DNA of 64,000 nucleotides from Parascedosporium putredinis (Eukaryota; Ascomycota; Sordariomycetes; Microascales; Microascaceae). Positions 11,901 through 23,080 of this stretch are shown one piece after another. The notes under the pieces are model-generated. The model was not told the origin of the DNA. It did not search any database and saw nothing but the letters and a program-made list of their open reading frames with translations. How positions within the stretch are numbered: position 1 is the first letter of the stretch; each line of letters starts with the position of its first letter. Where the stretch lies: the NCBI GenBank assembly GCA_949357655.1, contig CASHTG010000008.1, positions 372,001 to 436,000 on the forward strand, given 5' to 3'. The translations under genes were made by a program, and so were the position numbers.

Positions 11901-13314
11901 CAACGAGTACAAGAGGAACAGGGGCACTTTCCCCTACTTCTCGCAGTATGTCAACAGCTTCTTCAACAGCACCGACTTTTCGTACTGCGGCGACCTCACG
12001 CAGACGACCCAGTGCTCCAGGTACACCTGCAACGATGCCGAGCACAACAGGCCCGCACACCAACAGATTGCCAATGCACTCTTCCAGCTCCATGCGGTAA
12101 GTCACCTTGCCACTTAAAGATTCTTCTCCCGGGTTGAACGTAGCTAACAGTATCGAACATAGCTCATGAATAACCTTTACGGAAGCATTGACGGCGCCAC
12201 GCTCGAGATGCAAAGCCAGCTGACCTCCCTCACTGACACTTTTGCGCCTGGTTTCAAAGATGACAGCGAGAAACTTGCCCGCATCCTCAACGGAATCGGT
12301 CTCGCTTTCGGTCTCGTTCTCGGCCCGGCTTTCAACTCATGGGCTCGCTTTGGCACTGAGGCCGCGCGGCAGAACATCAAGGACATTGCGCTGGCGACCA
12401 CATCTTGGGGCGTGACCATTGCCAAGGACGAGTATGAGGTGCCCGGGACGGTGCAGGGAGGCCTCGAGGAGGTTCTCTCCACCATGGTGGGCTCGATGCA
12501 CAAGTCGGTCAACTCCCTCGCGCAAAGATCTTCCTCGGCCCCGAGTCGCCCGATGCCGATGACCTAGCGCAGCGGGACGAGTCCCTCGACCAGCTGTACA
12601 GGACGCTCTCCACCACAACGCTCCTCAGGCCCAACTTGGCGATGCCGAGCACGGAGAAGCTCAAGGAGTTCGTCAGGAAGACCCTGACCGAGTTCATCAT
12701 TGCGCACGCCTGGGACATTGGCGTGCAGGATCATCACCCTGTCGTCCTTCAGACCAACGAGAAGTGCGGGCAGCCCATTAACTGGCCCGAGCACGACCCT
12801 CTCCTCGACCGGGGCGATCTCCAGGCCAGCGAGGTATGCATTGACGGCAACCGGTACCATCTCATCTCTGCGCAGGGTAACTGCGAGCCTGTCGAGGGCT
12901 TCGGATGCGGCGGCTAGTGAGTTATTCCCTCTTCTTAACCACCCTTTTTGTTTTCTTCCTTCGTCTTCCTTTGGGCCCCCTCATAGTAAAGACGCTAACC
13001 ATTTGCTTTTCTTTCCTCTTCATAGCTTCACCCAGCTTCCTGGCTTTGACAAGCTCGGCTCAAACAAGTGGAACGGCGTCACCCGCGACGACTTTGTCCG
13101 CGGAGCCCTCGAGAGCTACCGCATCCACGGTAACCACGCGGACACTGCCAAGTATGAGGGTCCCAAGGGCATCGAGTCCTTCTTCGAGAAGGAGTGGGGC
13201 GCGGCGGGCACTGTGCCTATCGAGGTGTGCTCGAGGACTGAGGCTCTCAACGGCTTCAAGAACACGAGGAACGGTTCCCCCAAGTGGGTGTGCCCCAGCA
13301 AGGGCGGTGTCTAA
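8915..13314 (+). CDS. Secreted SGNH-hydrolase (CE3-like) with VCBS/FG-GAP repeats
   Basis: A predicted secreted esterase fused to a long beta-propeller-like repeat region, about 1354 residues. Exons are 8915-9147, 9231-9321, 9401-12096, 12163-12916 and 13026-13314. A signal peptide (cleavage near SA-LP, residue 21) precedes a possible Kex2 site (LGKR-D, residue 51). The SGNH domain shows block I as LPLGASIVWGEGS, where the usual GDS is GAS with the serine kept (Ser66), block III GTND (Asn144), and block V DAIHPGD with the catalytic Asp/His pair near residue 237. Then follow repeated Ca-binding-like units of the type DINGDGRxD (for example VDIDGDGRFDYC, VDLNGDGRSDW, ADVNGDGLADF), residues about 320-900. 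The last 400 residues are cysteine-bearing and unfamiliar to me. The family acts on acetylated polysaccharides. Frame breaks at 10687-10690 (C run) and 12524-12526 (A run) disappear with one added base each. Confidence 0.87.
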
Positions 13315-14410
13315 ACGTGCATAGGAGGCAGACTTTCGCTCTTGCCTATTCATCCATCTTTCTTTTCTTTTCCTTTGTTTATTGGGCACTCGGCATTAGG
13401 AGGTGTTCGTAGAGAAGGTGGCATTGGCGCATATGGAGTTTTCTTTGGGCATCATTTTAGAGCGGCGTTTGGATAGAAGGTAGCACTAGACGGGCGCAGG
13501 CGACGATCATTCCTTGATTTTTTCCTCTTTACTTTGGTTTTAGATTTGCATCGAACAGCTTGCTAGAGTTGCTTACATGAAAGGTTGCCACGAAATCTCA
13601 TCTCTTCCACTTGTGCAATTATCATTTTTGTTCTTACGATTTGAAGATCCGCTGTTGTTTCCCGGGGCATACCGAGGTAGAGCTCGATGAAATATGGAGG
13701 CTGTCAGCTGGAGCTTCGAAGCAAGGTCAGTGAGGTCAGGTTGGCTCCTGAATATGAGACGATCGGTCAATTTGTTTCTCGACTCTTTACTGTTGGGGTC
13801 AAGGGTTCGGGATGGGAGAAAAGGGGCGCAAGGCGGTCTTTCCTCCCTGAAAACCGAAGCTGAGAACCCCTGTTCCCGACAATCTGGCAACACCCTGGTT
13901 ACTTCCTTCCCCCACTAGAGCTCCCCTCTGGTTCCCACTTTCCCTTGGGAAGTTACCAAATTTTTCTCTTTGTTGTATTTTGTTCGCGTCGCGTCGTGAA
14001 CTGAGCTCTCCCTGTTGCTGGGCAGCATCCCCTTTTTGCTTCATCAAATCAATCTCCAGTGACACCATTCACAGTGAGGCCAGGGCTTACAAATTACCGT
14101 CTTTCGTTTCTTTTTCCCCCTCTGAACTTTGCTTGTTCCTTCATCATCCCCCTTTGGTTTTTCCCCAGCAGCTTCAGGCAAACGTGGTCGGTCAACCTAT
14201 CCTCGCAAACAAGACCCCCAATTCCACTCCTTTTGCCTACCAGGATCCTCTACCTCTACTAGTCAATGCCTTCAAGCACACCACCATTGACTCTAGCCCA
14301 ACGCTAGGACTCTCACCCTAATCCGTGCGGTGTCTGCATCGAACCCACCTAGGAAAGTCGAGACCTGCCTTGAGAGCACACATAATAATAGCCCAGGGAG
14401 AAAGGCGATA
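13315..14410. other. Intergenic between esterase and LRR gene
   Basis: This holds the 3' flank of the esterase gene and the promoter/leader of the LRR gene. The last 400 bases are pyrimidine-rich, as is usual upstream of fungal start sites. No additional gene was recognised. Confidence 0.5.
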
Positions 14411-17400
14411 ATGGAAGACCGGCCGGCTGCGCCCTCGCGGCCCAGCGGGATTCCTCGCATGTCCCGACTCCCCGTTCCTAAGACTGTGCGATCCTCTACC
14501 TCAAGGGAGAGCTTGAATGCCGCCCCCGAGCCCGCAATCCCAGCTCCGCGGATTCGACCGGCGCCCTCGCGGGAACGTCTGAGCACCGCAAGCTCCTCGA
14601 CCACTACTCGGAGACAGAACGCCCCTGCTGCCGCACCCCAGCCGACGTTGAGGCCCCAGACCTCGAGGCCGAGCCTCCGCACATCAGCATCCAATTCTCG
14701 GTTGAGTCAGCCGCCGCCGGCGAGGAAGCCCGTCGATCCTGTGAGGCGCCAGAGCGCGAGGGTCGCTCCCGCGCCCGCCCCCACCCGGCCCCCGGTGCAG
14801 ACTACGGTCCCTAAAGCAGCGCCTAAAGCGGCCCCCAAAAAGAGATTCACTTCTCAACCCCGGCACTCGATGGGCGGGTTCATTTCAGCGGCAACCCTAG
14901 CACAAGATGATGTAGCCGAAGCTCTCCTTGACCAGCCGAGCACGTCAGTGTTTGATGATGTGCCGGCATTTGAAACGCCGTCCCGAAATAGGGGACCCCG
15001 CCCCTCGCTCTCTGAGCGCACAATTGAGACATTGTCTCAAATCCCCTCGTCCCCGCTTTGAGTAAACGACCCTCATCGTTCTTCGAACAGGGCGGCGCGC
15101 CGCGACCCCGATCTAGAGCATCGAGCACGGCCTCGCGGCCCGGGTCGAGTTATAACTCCGATGGTTCGCGGAGGCCCATGTCACGGGGCTCGAACCGCCC
15201 GGGTTCAAGCTGTGGCAGCGACGACTTTCTGTCCAGTCGCAGTTCCGCGCCTCGACAAATACCTACGGCGCTCCCCTGCCAACCATTGATGGCACTCCCG
15301 TAAGAGGACTGCGAGCCAGGACTAGCTTGCACGGGATGCACAGCCAAGCTCTGCGATCGCCTCAGGCCATGGCCATGAGATCGCCCTCCAGCCCTCTCAC
15401 CCAGGGCGCCCCGATGCTCGAGTCCCCCGAGCTGCTGAACAGGAAAGGAGCCCTAGTCCCACGAAACACGCCATGCTAGGACAGATGCCCTCTCCCACCG
15501 CTACATTGGCTTCGAAGCCGCTGCGGCTCAAGCCCTCGTCCAGCTTACTCGTGAAGAAGTCATCGCCCGCCGGTGCCGCTCGCGGCGCGGGGCTCTCTAG
15601 TGCCCCTCGAAAGTCTCCACGACGCCTAACAAGCCCATCATGGCCACGACCGCGCTACCCCCGCCAGGCGAGTTGGAAGAGGCACCTAGTCCGAGCGCCG
15701 AGAGAAGTAGGAAGTCGTCGGCCGCTCTGCGGGAGCAGATCGCCAAGGCGAGGGCAGCTGTAAAAAAGCCCATTGCCATGGAACCCGAGGTTGTTGAGGA
15801 CGAGCCTTGTTCGCCAGTAACGGTTGTGCATGATGGCTTTGACTTTGGCCTTGAGCCTCTTGTCGACGATCCCTTCAACCAAAACAGATCGGACAAGTCT
15901 CAAGCCAAGGTCCTCCAGCAGCGCGCCGAAGCCGGCCGCACTAGCGGTAGGCTCAACATTGCCGCCCTGGGCCTCAAGGAAATCCCCAGGAAGTGATGAA
16001 GATGTATGACCTTGAAACTGTGGGCAACTATGGAGGCAATTGGGCCGAGAGCATGGATCTGACCCGGCTCGTTGCGGCCGATAACGAGTTCGAGGTGATT
16101 GATGACGCGGCATTTCCCGATGTCGACCCGGAGGCTCTCGCCGATAGCGAGGAAGGGGCCGGCAATATTTTTGGCGGCTTAGAAATGATTGACTTCCATG
16201 GCAATAAGCTATGTGCCCTCCCTGCAGGCCTCCGGCGCCTAAGAATGCTCACGTCATTAAATCTAGTAGGTAAACCCCTTCCCTTTGAGGACCCATTTCG
16301 CATCTCGCTAACAGCTCCTTCCTCCTTGTCATGTAGTCTCAAAACCAACTTTCCGTGGACAGTCTGCAGGTCATTGCGCAGATTTCGGGGTTGCGCGACC
16401 TCAAGCTCGCCAACAACTGTCTGAGTGGAGCCCTTCCGTCAGCATTCTTCGAGCTTGAACACTTGGAGACACTGGACCTACGCAGCAACAAAATCACCGA
16501 GTTCCCCACCGACGTCGCCAAGCTAACGCGTCTGCGCATCCTTAATATTGGCGACAATGCTTTTGCGGCCCTGCCAGTTGAGGCCTTGGCTAAACTACCC
16601 TTGACGGAGCTCGTGGCCCGAAGCAACAAGCTCACCGGCACGCTCATCGATGCCGATGTTACGTCTCTTGCTACGCTGCAGACTCTAGATGTGTCGTCTA
16701 ATCAACTTACGAGAGTCGTGCCCCCGGCAATTCCATCGCCCTCCCTGCGCTGCACCAGATCACGCTCTCTATGAACCGGTTGCAAGGACTACCCGATGTG
16801 AGCTCCTGGACCAGCCTTGTTACACTCTCTGCCGATGAGAACAGCATCCCGGAAATCCCCGACGGGTTCCCTAGGCTCGAGCGGCTCCGTCACGCCGACT
16901 TTTCGAGTAACGATATTCGCGTGATCCCCCGAGGTCTCGCGCATGGATAACCTTGTTACGCTTCGCATCGCCGGAAATCCGCTCCGCGACAAGAAATTTA
17001 GCTCCATCACGACCGACGAGCTCAAAGACATCTTGGCCTCCAGGCTCGAACCCCCTCCCCCTACCACGCTGGGGAAGAGGAGGGCATGGAGAACCATTTC
17101 GAGGAAACCAAGCCCCTGGAACCTGTCGCTACCGCGAACTTGTACTCCGGCGCGGAGGCTATCCAGCCGCGGCGACAAAGCGACGAGGAGAGCCGGTCAG
17201 ATATGGACGACTTTGCCACGCCGCCCACCTCGGCACCCCACTCGCCGGCAAGGTCCCGTGCCCACACGTTGGCAAGCCAGCCCAGGTCTCGCGCACAGAC
17301 GCTCTCTAACCAGGTCTGGGTCGTCAAGACGGGCGGGCTTCTCGACCGATCCAACACGAGCTCATCGACGCTGCAACCCGTCATCTGCTCCAAGACTGCG

Positions 17401-18024
17401 GCGGAAGCGCGGGTGAATGAGGTGCAGCTGCACCACAACCTTTTAGCACCCTACCGGAAGGCCTTTCGTTCTTCGCCGCAACTCTGACGGTCCTCTCCCT
17501 CGCGCATAACCAACTGACGGGTGAGGCGTACCTGACGGAATCACTGGAGCTCCCGGCCCTTCGCGAGCTCAACCTATCGAACAATCACATTACCAGCCTG
17601 TCTCCCCTATCAACGCACCTTGTAGCGCCCGAGCTCGAAGCTCGACGTCACGCTGAACCGGATAACAGCACTCTCCACGGACCTGCGTGGGCAATTTACC
17701 AAGCTCTCCGTCCTCTTGGTCGCCAACAACCACCTACCAGAGCTGGACCCGGAAGCGATTCGAGGGCTACGCATCATAGACGCGAGTAGCAATGACATTG
17801 CGCACCTTAACCCGCGTATCGGGCTGCTTGGCGGACCCGGCGGGCTCGAGAGACTCGACGTTACGGGTAATCGGTTCAGGGTTCCTCGCTTCAGCGTGCT
17901 AGAGAGAGGCACGGATGCGACTCTGCGATGGCTCCGCGGACGGGTGCCCGCTGGGGAGGCGGCGGCCTGGAGGCAGAAATCGGGAGCAGGTGCCGGGGAC
18001 GATGATCTAGATGAGCTAGATTAA
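14411..18024 (+). CDS. Leucine-rich-repeat protein with disordered N-terminus
   Basis: A large cytoplasmic protein of about 1180 residues with no visible signal peptide. The first 500 or so residues are Pro/Ser/Arg-rich and probably disordered (MEDRPAAPSRPSGIPRMSRL at the start). A leucine-rich-repeat array follows from about 16180, with units such as LTSLNLSQNQLSV, LRDLKLANNCLSGALP, LETLDLRSNKITEFP and LRILNIGDNAFAALP. A second LRR block lies at about 17500-17900 (LRELNLSNNHIT). One intron at 16266-16336 splits an LRR cleanly (SLNL / SQNQL). The frame breaks at least eight times, for example at the T run 15057-15059 and the single G at 15993; the reading resumes in another frame each time with coherent LRR sequence, so the gene is probably intact in nature. 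LRR proteins are scaffolds; no enzymatic domain is visible and the partner is unknown. Confidence 0.8.
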
Positions 18025-18598
18025 GCGGCGGTGACGGCGGCGGCGGCAGCACATGGGGGCCCCGGGCAAAATGGAGTGAGGCAACTGGGTTACGCAGTAG
18101 CTTGGAGGAGGAAGAGGATGAGCGGCCCCTCCCCTTCCTTCGGCTTCCTTTTTTCCTGCCCTTTTCTTCTTTTCTTGTTTCCCCTTATTCCCCTTTTGTT
18201 TCATGTATGATAGATACCTTTGTTCTTTTCTTCGCTCCCTTTTCTGGATTCCTGGCCTCACGTCTTGGATGATAAAGGGGCGGTGTATTAGCTATTATGT
18301 TTGAAAAAGTAACATGTTTTAATTCTTGAACACGGACTTATTTTTGTTGCGCTCATGGGAATTGAAGTATACTTTGGATTGCATTAAAACTTGGATTCTT
18401 TTCTACTTTTTTGTAGATGCTATTTATTTCTTTTTTGAGTGTCTCTCTTCTTTGATGAGATGCAGTGTGTTTTACAAGCTTGGATATGTAGAAAATAGAT
18501 TTCGACTTGTCTTCCTCTGGCGCTCTCCGCGACTCTTGTCCATTCCTGTTCTCTCTCTCTCTCTCTCTCTACTGCTTCTGGCCCGGGGCTACGACCTT
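18025..18598. other. Convergent intergenic region
   Basis: Shared 3' region between the LRR gene and the thiolase gene, which converge. It contains pyrimidine-rich DNA (18120-18245), AT-rich DNA (18290-18500, likely polyadenylation signals) and a (CT)10 run at 18551-18570. No gene seen. Confidence 0.6.
18551..18570. repeat. (CT)10 microsatellite
   Basis: Uninterrupted CT repeat just beyond the 3' end of the thiolase gene. Confidence 0.9.
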
Positions 18599-19858
18599 TT
18601 ACTCCCTAACAAAGAGACCGGCCATGCCCATACCCGTGCCGATGCACATGCTCACGACACCGACCTCGCTGCCATCCCTGCGCATGCCGTGCATGAGGGT
18701 GCTGACCAACCTAGCACCGGTAGCGCCGAGGGGGTGACCGAGGGCGATGGCGCCACCGTCGGGGTTGACCTTGCCATCCTTCCACTGCTCCTCGATGCCG
18801 AGGGCCCTGAGGCAGTGGATGCTCTGGCTGGCAAAGGCCTCGTTGAGCTCCCAGCGGCCAATGTCCTTGGTCTCGAGGCCGTAGAGGCCGAGGAGGCGGG
18901 GGACGGCAACGGCAGGACCGATGCCCATCTCCTGGGGGCGGCAGCCGACGGAGAGGGCGGAGGCGAACTTACCCATGATGCTACCGGCGAGACCGAGCTC
19001 GTGGGCGCGAGCACGCGTCATGAGGAGGACGGCGGCGGCGCCGTCCGAGACCTGGGAGGAGTTACCGGCGGTGGAGGCGCCGTCGGGCTTGAAGGCGGGC
19101 TTGAGCTTGGCGAGCTTTTCGAGGTTAACGTCGGCGCGGACGCCGTCGTCGCGGGTGACGGTAATGGTCTGCCTCTCGCCGACGGGCTCGCCCTTGCGGT
19201 CAACCTCTTGGAACTCGGTCTCGACGGGGACGATTTCAGCGTCGAAAGCGCCCGACGCCTGGGCGCGGGCGGCGCGGTGGTGGGACTCGACGGCGAAGGC
19301 GTCCTGGTCGGCGCGGGAGACGCCGAATTTAGCGGCGACGATCTCGCTGGTGAGGCCCATGGGCATGATGCAGTCGCGGGCGTCCTCGACGGGCGAGGTC
19401 TTGAGGGCGGGCCAGACGTCGACGGGGATGGCGCGGCTGCCGTAGTTGCGCGTCATGCTCTCCATGCCGGCGGCGATGCCGCCGGAAATGGTGCCGCCGC
19501 GGATTTGGCCGGCGACGGCGGCGACGGCCTGCAGAGAGGAGGCGCAGGCGCGGTTGACGGTGTAGAGGGAGGATTCGTTGGGGAGGCCGGCGTCGCGGAG
19601 GGCCATGCGGGCGGCCTTGCTGCCGCCGAGCTCGGAGAGGACGACGCCGACGGCGACGTCTTGGACGGCGGTTAAGGGGTCGACGCCCGGGGTGGCGTCG
19701 AGGACGCCGCGGACGGCGGCGGAGAGGAGCTGTTCGGGGTAGGCGTCCTTGAGGTGGCCGCGGGAGGAGCGGCAGACGGGGGTGCGGCGGGCGGCGAGGA
19801 TGACGACGTCGGTGGGGGCCTTGGCGAGGAGGGAGGAGAGGCCGCGGGTGATGGTCAT
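18599..19858 (-). CDS. 3-ketoacyl-CoA thiolase (acetyl-CoA C-acyltransferase)
   Basis: Catalyses the last step of fatty-acid beta-oxidation, splitting 3-ketoacyl-CoA into acetyl-CoA and a shortened acyl-CoA. It is a single intact exon of 419 residues, the usual thiolase length. Visible motifs are the acyl-accepting cysteine in NRACASSLQ (Cys105), NEAFASQ, GGAIALGHPLGATGAR (His375) and the C-terminal catalytic cysteine in SMCIGTGMG (Cys405). The start at 19858 is the first ATG; the frame stays open upstream to about 20044 without another ATG, so I treat that part as leader. The N-terminus (MTITRGLSSLLAKAP) does not match the PTS2 consensus and the C-terminus (LFVRE) is not PTS1, so peroxisomal versus mitochondrial location is open. 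This is one of the few genes here without a frameshift. Confidence 0.93.
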   Translation of the reverse strand: MTITRGLSSLLAKAPTDVVILAARRTPVCRSSRGHLKDAYPEQLLSAAVRGVLDATPGVDPLTAVQDVAVGVVLSELGGSKAARMALRDAGLPNESSLYTVNRACASSLQAVAAVAGQIRGGTISGGIAAGMESMTRNYGSRAIPVDVWPALKTSPVEDARDCIMPMGLTSEIVAAKFGVSRADQDAFAVESHHRAARAQASGAFDAEIVPVETEFQEVDRKGEPVGERQTITVTRDDGVRADVNLEKLAKLKPAFKPDGASTAGNSSQVSDGAAAVLLMTRARAHELGLAGSIMGKFASALSVGCRPQEMGIGPAVAVPRLLGLYGLETKDIGRWELNEAFASQSIHCLRALGIEEQWKDGKVNPDGGAIALGHPLGATGARLVSTLMHGMRRDGSEVGVVSMCIGTGMGMAGLFVRE

Positions 19859-21330
19859 GGTGGGCGGTGGGTTGGTGTTGCTTTGTCCTTTTTTTAGGTA
19901 GGAGAAAAGGCGGTTCGGGAGATTTGGGGGCACGAGGTGTCCGAGAGGAAGCGGCAGGGAACGGCGGGGTTGTGGGTATCTCAATCGGCAAGGAGAAAGG
20001 AGCAAGTCAAAAAAGGGACGGACGGTAAAAAAAACAGCTTGCAAAGGGAAAAGCGGAAGGAGCTACGAAGCTATGCGTTGGATCACGGAGGAAGGAAAAC
20101 CACGAGCTTCGCTTTAAGGTATCCGGGGAGAAAGCGGGACGCAAAGAGAAGAAAATAAAAAGAAGTCAGCAACGAAGAAGAAGAAGACGGCGCCCTTTTA
20201 CTTTTGTTTCTTTTTTTTTCTAACCCCTTCAAGCTCGGTCATCGGGTCCTCCTTTCTCCCCACTATAAAGAGAGAATCTCCCCCAGATCAACCTTGCCGG
20301 TTCAGCAAAACGAAGCCGATTCGGAGAGGGCCAAACGAGTGGGCGAATTGTAGGGGCGAAACCGGGGCCTGGCGCAGGCACTTGATTTCGGCAATCAATT
20401 TCCAGACAACGCTCGACTCCTTGGGCCGAGCCGGCACAATGCTTTTCCCCTCCTCCTCCCACTGGCTACCTTTTTGGTTCTGTCTTGGGCCATCAACTTT
20501 CCCTCCGTCATTCGCGAGCTTTATTGGCTGGGAATACAATTCCCCCGCCCCTGAAGGGTCCCCTCCCTCTTCTCCAACTTTTTTCCTTCGAGGGAGCGGC
20601 ACCCGCAAGGTTGGGTTGGGGTAAATGATGTCCTTCACCAACGATGCCGGGCCCCGATTGAGGCCTCACCCAAGGCAAGGATAGAATTGAAAAAGGACTC
20701 AATCAGACCCTTCTCGAATTATGTACAAGATAGTTTCAAGACACACATCAGAATGTAGCCCACGAGCGATTGCTCAAGGATAATTGGCATGAGAATACGT
20801 AGATCCAACGGTCACCGCAAGAGCAAAAAAGCCAAAAGAGGCAAAGTGAAAGACCAAGTCCCAAAAGCCGAGCTCCCCGAGAAATCATCGCGCCCCTAGC
20901 GGATCCGGCCCCTACTCGGGTCAAGGCAACCAAACAGCCGACCGAACGACACCCGAAGATATCGTCACCCGTCCCCTCACCTCCGCTCCCGGAAAAGGGG
21001 AGCCAATGGACAAAGTACGGAGAGAATGAGGAATCAATCATCTTAATTAATTGCTTGGAAAAAGACCAATCTATGCCAAAGGTAGTCCGCGTTGTCCAAA
21101 CCGAAAAGAAACCAAGAAAAAAAGAGACAAGAAGAGCACTCCGACGGATTCCTTCAGGCTGCCTAGTACAAACAAGAAGATCTATCCTGGTCTTATGACA
21201 ATGCTAATGATAACAAAACACGAAAACTTGTCGTGAAATTCGTAGCCACGCCGCCACCCGTTTAGGTTCCTAGTCGCCTTCTTTTTTGTTTCTTTTTCCC
21301 TCCTTTTTCCTTCTTCATCTTTCCTCATCT
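19859..21330. other. Thiolase promoter and 3' flank of coiled-coil gene
   Basis: Purine-rich leader (about 20000-20165) upstream of the thiolase, followed by 1.1 kb with no recognisable gene. An AT-rich patch near 21030-21230 precedes the 3' end of the coiled-coil gene. Confidence 0.5.
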
Positions 21331-23080
21331 TCACGGATACTTGATCCCCAGCCCAACCTTGGCCGGATCCGCCAATCCCTCAACCCTCACCTTCTTCGGC
21401 GGGCTCCCCGCCAAATCCCGCCTCGCCTCCACCGCCCCGCTCATCCCGCTAAACTTGCGCTTGTCTCCTCCCTTGTCGAGCCCCGCGGGCAGCAGCTTGT
21501 CCGCCACCGCTCCCTGCTGGCCACCGCTATCGTGGCGGCGCAGTCCATCCCCGGCGGCCGAGCCAAAGCTCTTGCCCTGGTCGCGACGGAGCATCTGCGA
21601 CGCCGTAAAACTCGCCTGGCTCTGCGGCACGTCCGACTCTTCGTCCTCCTCGTGCACGGCGATTCGGGATCCCGCGCCGGACAGGCGTGAGAGGGTCGAC
21701 GTGGCCTTTGCACCGACGCCAGCGCCTGTCGCGCCAGCTCCTCGTTGTCCGGCACCGAGATGGTGCTCTCGCGGCTGCGGCGCGCCACCTCTTCAGGTAC
21801 GTGATGATCGTGTCGCGGCGAATCGGGCAATAACCTCCTGCCCGTGTATCGACGCGGGGGTTCGGTTTGGGGTGCTAGGCGAACGGAGGGTAGAAGGGCG
21901 GCATCCCTCCCGCGGGGTTTCGTGGGCGTCGTCGGCAGGGAAGAGAGCGATTGCACGTTGCGCGTGTGCTTGGGCGGTTGGCGCGGGACCGGGCGGTGCG
22001 CCGTGGTGGGTGTGGAGGGCGCGCTGTTGTTCTCTTGGCTCAGGACTTGCAAGAGAGCGTCGAACCGCCTCTGGTCGGGATCTTGCGTCTTGCCTGCCCC
22101 GCGTGGCGTCTGCTTGGGCGTGCTCTTGCTCTGCTGCGACTGTGAGTTTGTGGTGCTGGACCCTTTGGGTGTTAGCACTCCGTGAAAGATGCCTCCGGGG
22201 CTGCAGAGCATGTTGAAGTGCTCGCGGTTCTCGCGGATCCGTGTCCTGAGCTGCTGGCGGTCCTCGCGTAACCGACAGACTTCGTCCTCCTGTTGCTGAA
22301 TCACCTTCTTGGCCAGCTTGAGTTTCCTCTCCAGGTGGTCAATTTCTTCCACCGCATCCTCGTAGAGGTTCTTGATTTGTAGGTACTTGGATCTCGTCGA
22401 CTCCGTCGCCGCACTCAGCTCCCTCCGCGCTTGACGTATATTCTCGGCCTCCCGCAGGGCCTCGACCTCGCGCCTGGCCATGTCGTGTTCCACCACCGCC
22501 CGCTTCGCGTCTTCGCCAGCCTGTAGCGACAAAAGGTTAAGCTGCAGCTTGTAGTGAGCCGCCTCCATCTTGAGCCTCGAGTTTTCCGCAATTGACTGCT
22601 GCATCATGGCGCGGAGAGTGTCGGCGGACGCATCCCGTACTTCTTGCGGGCTCGGCGCGATGTACTCGGTGGAGCCGGGTCCCACGGACGGGCGATGTAT
22701 CCTGGCCACCGTCGTGGGCGGCGAGAACAGCGCCGACCGCTGCGACGCGGTGATGTAGCTCGATACCGCGGGATGTGCGTTGGTATTGGCCATGGCCACT
22801 GCTTGAGAGGAGGGAGGGGGTGTGAGGGAAGAAGGAATGATGGCTGCATCGGTATCGGTTCGGTCGTCGTTCATTTCCGTCTTGAACGACGCGTTGGGGT
22901 CGATCGGCGAGCCGGGGTCTTCGGTCGAGGGTATCGTGACTTGGGACGATGGGAGGAGTGGTATGGGCATCGAGCTCATCTCGGGAGGGTGGCGGGAATG
23001 GCCTCGATGGAGTTGAGAGGCGCATCAGCGTCGAGGGTGCCATTGGCATTCGCCCCGACGGGATCTATGCCGGGCGCCAT
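21331..23080 (-). CDS. Conserved fungal coiled-coil protein, function unknown
   Basis: A single-exon gene of about 583 residues. The start MAPGIDPVGANANGTLDADA at 23080 is joined by one frameshift (C run at about 22983) to a segment containing SEMNDDR-like FKTEMNDDRTDTDAA and SSLTPPPSSQ. Residues about 170-300 form a long coiled coil rich in E, R, Q and L (for example YEDAVEEIDHLERKLKLAKK). The C-terminal third is basic and Ser/Pro-rich, with SQASFTASQMLRRDQGKSF and a final KKVRVEGLADPAKVGLGIKYP-type tail with a bipartite-like basic patch (KRKFSG, PKKVR), suggesting nuclear location. A second frameshift at about 21710 separates the last 125 residues. I recognise the overall pattern as one shared by Pezizomycotina proteins of unknown role. 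The upstream region carries a G-quadruplex motif (23771-23793). Confidence 0.75.

Noticed and set aside
10465..12213. A 582-codon minus-strand open frame opposite the SGNH/VCBS gene
   Set aside because: Shadow of repeated GC-biased codons; the plus strand carries the signal peptide, catalytic blocks and VCBS repeats.
18326..19675. A 449-codon plus-strand open frame opposite the thiolase
   Set aside because: It is the complement of a GC-rich real gene; low-complexity Gly/Ala/Asp composition and no motif.
19859..20044. Thiolase N-terminal extension as coding
   Set aside because: The open leader has no ATG, and the first ATG gives the usual thiolase length.
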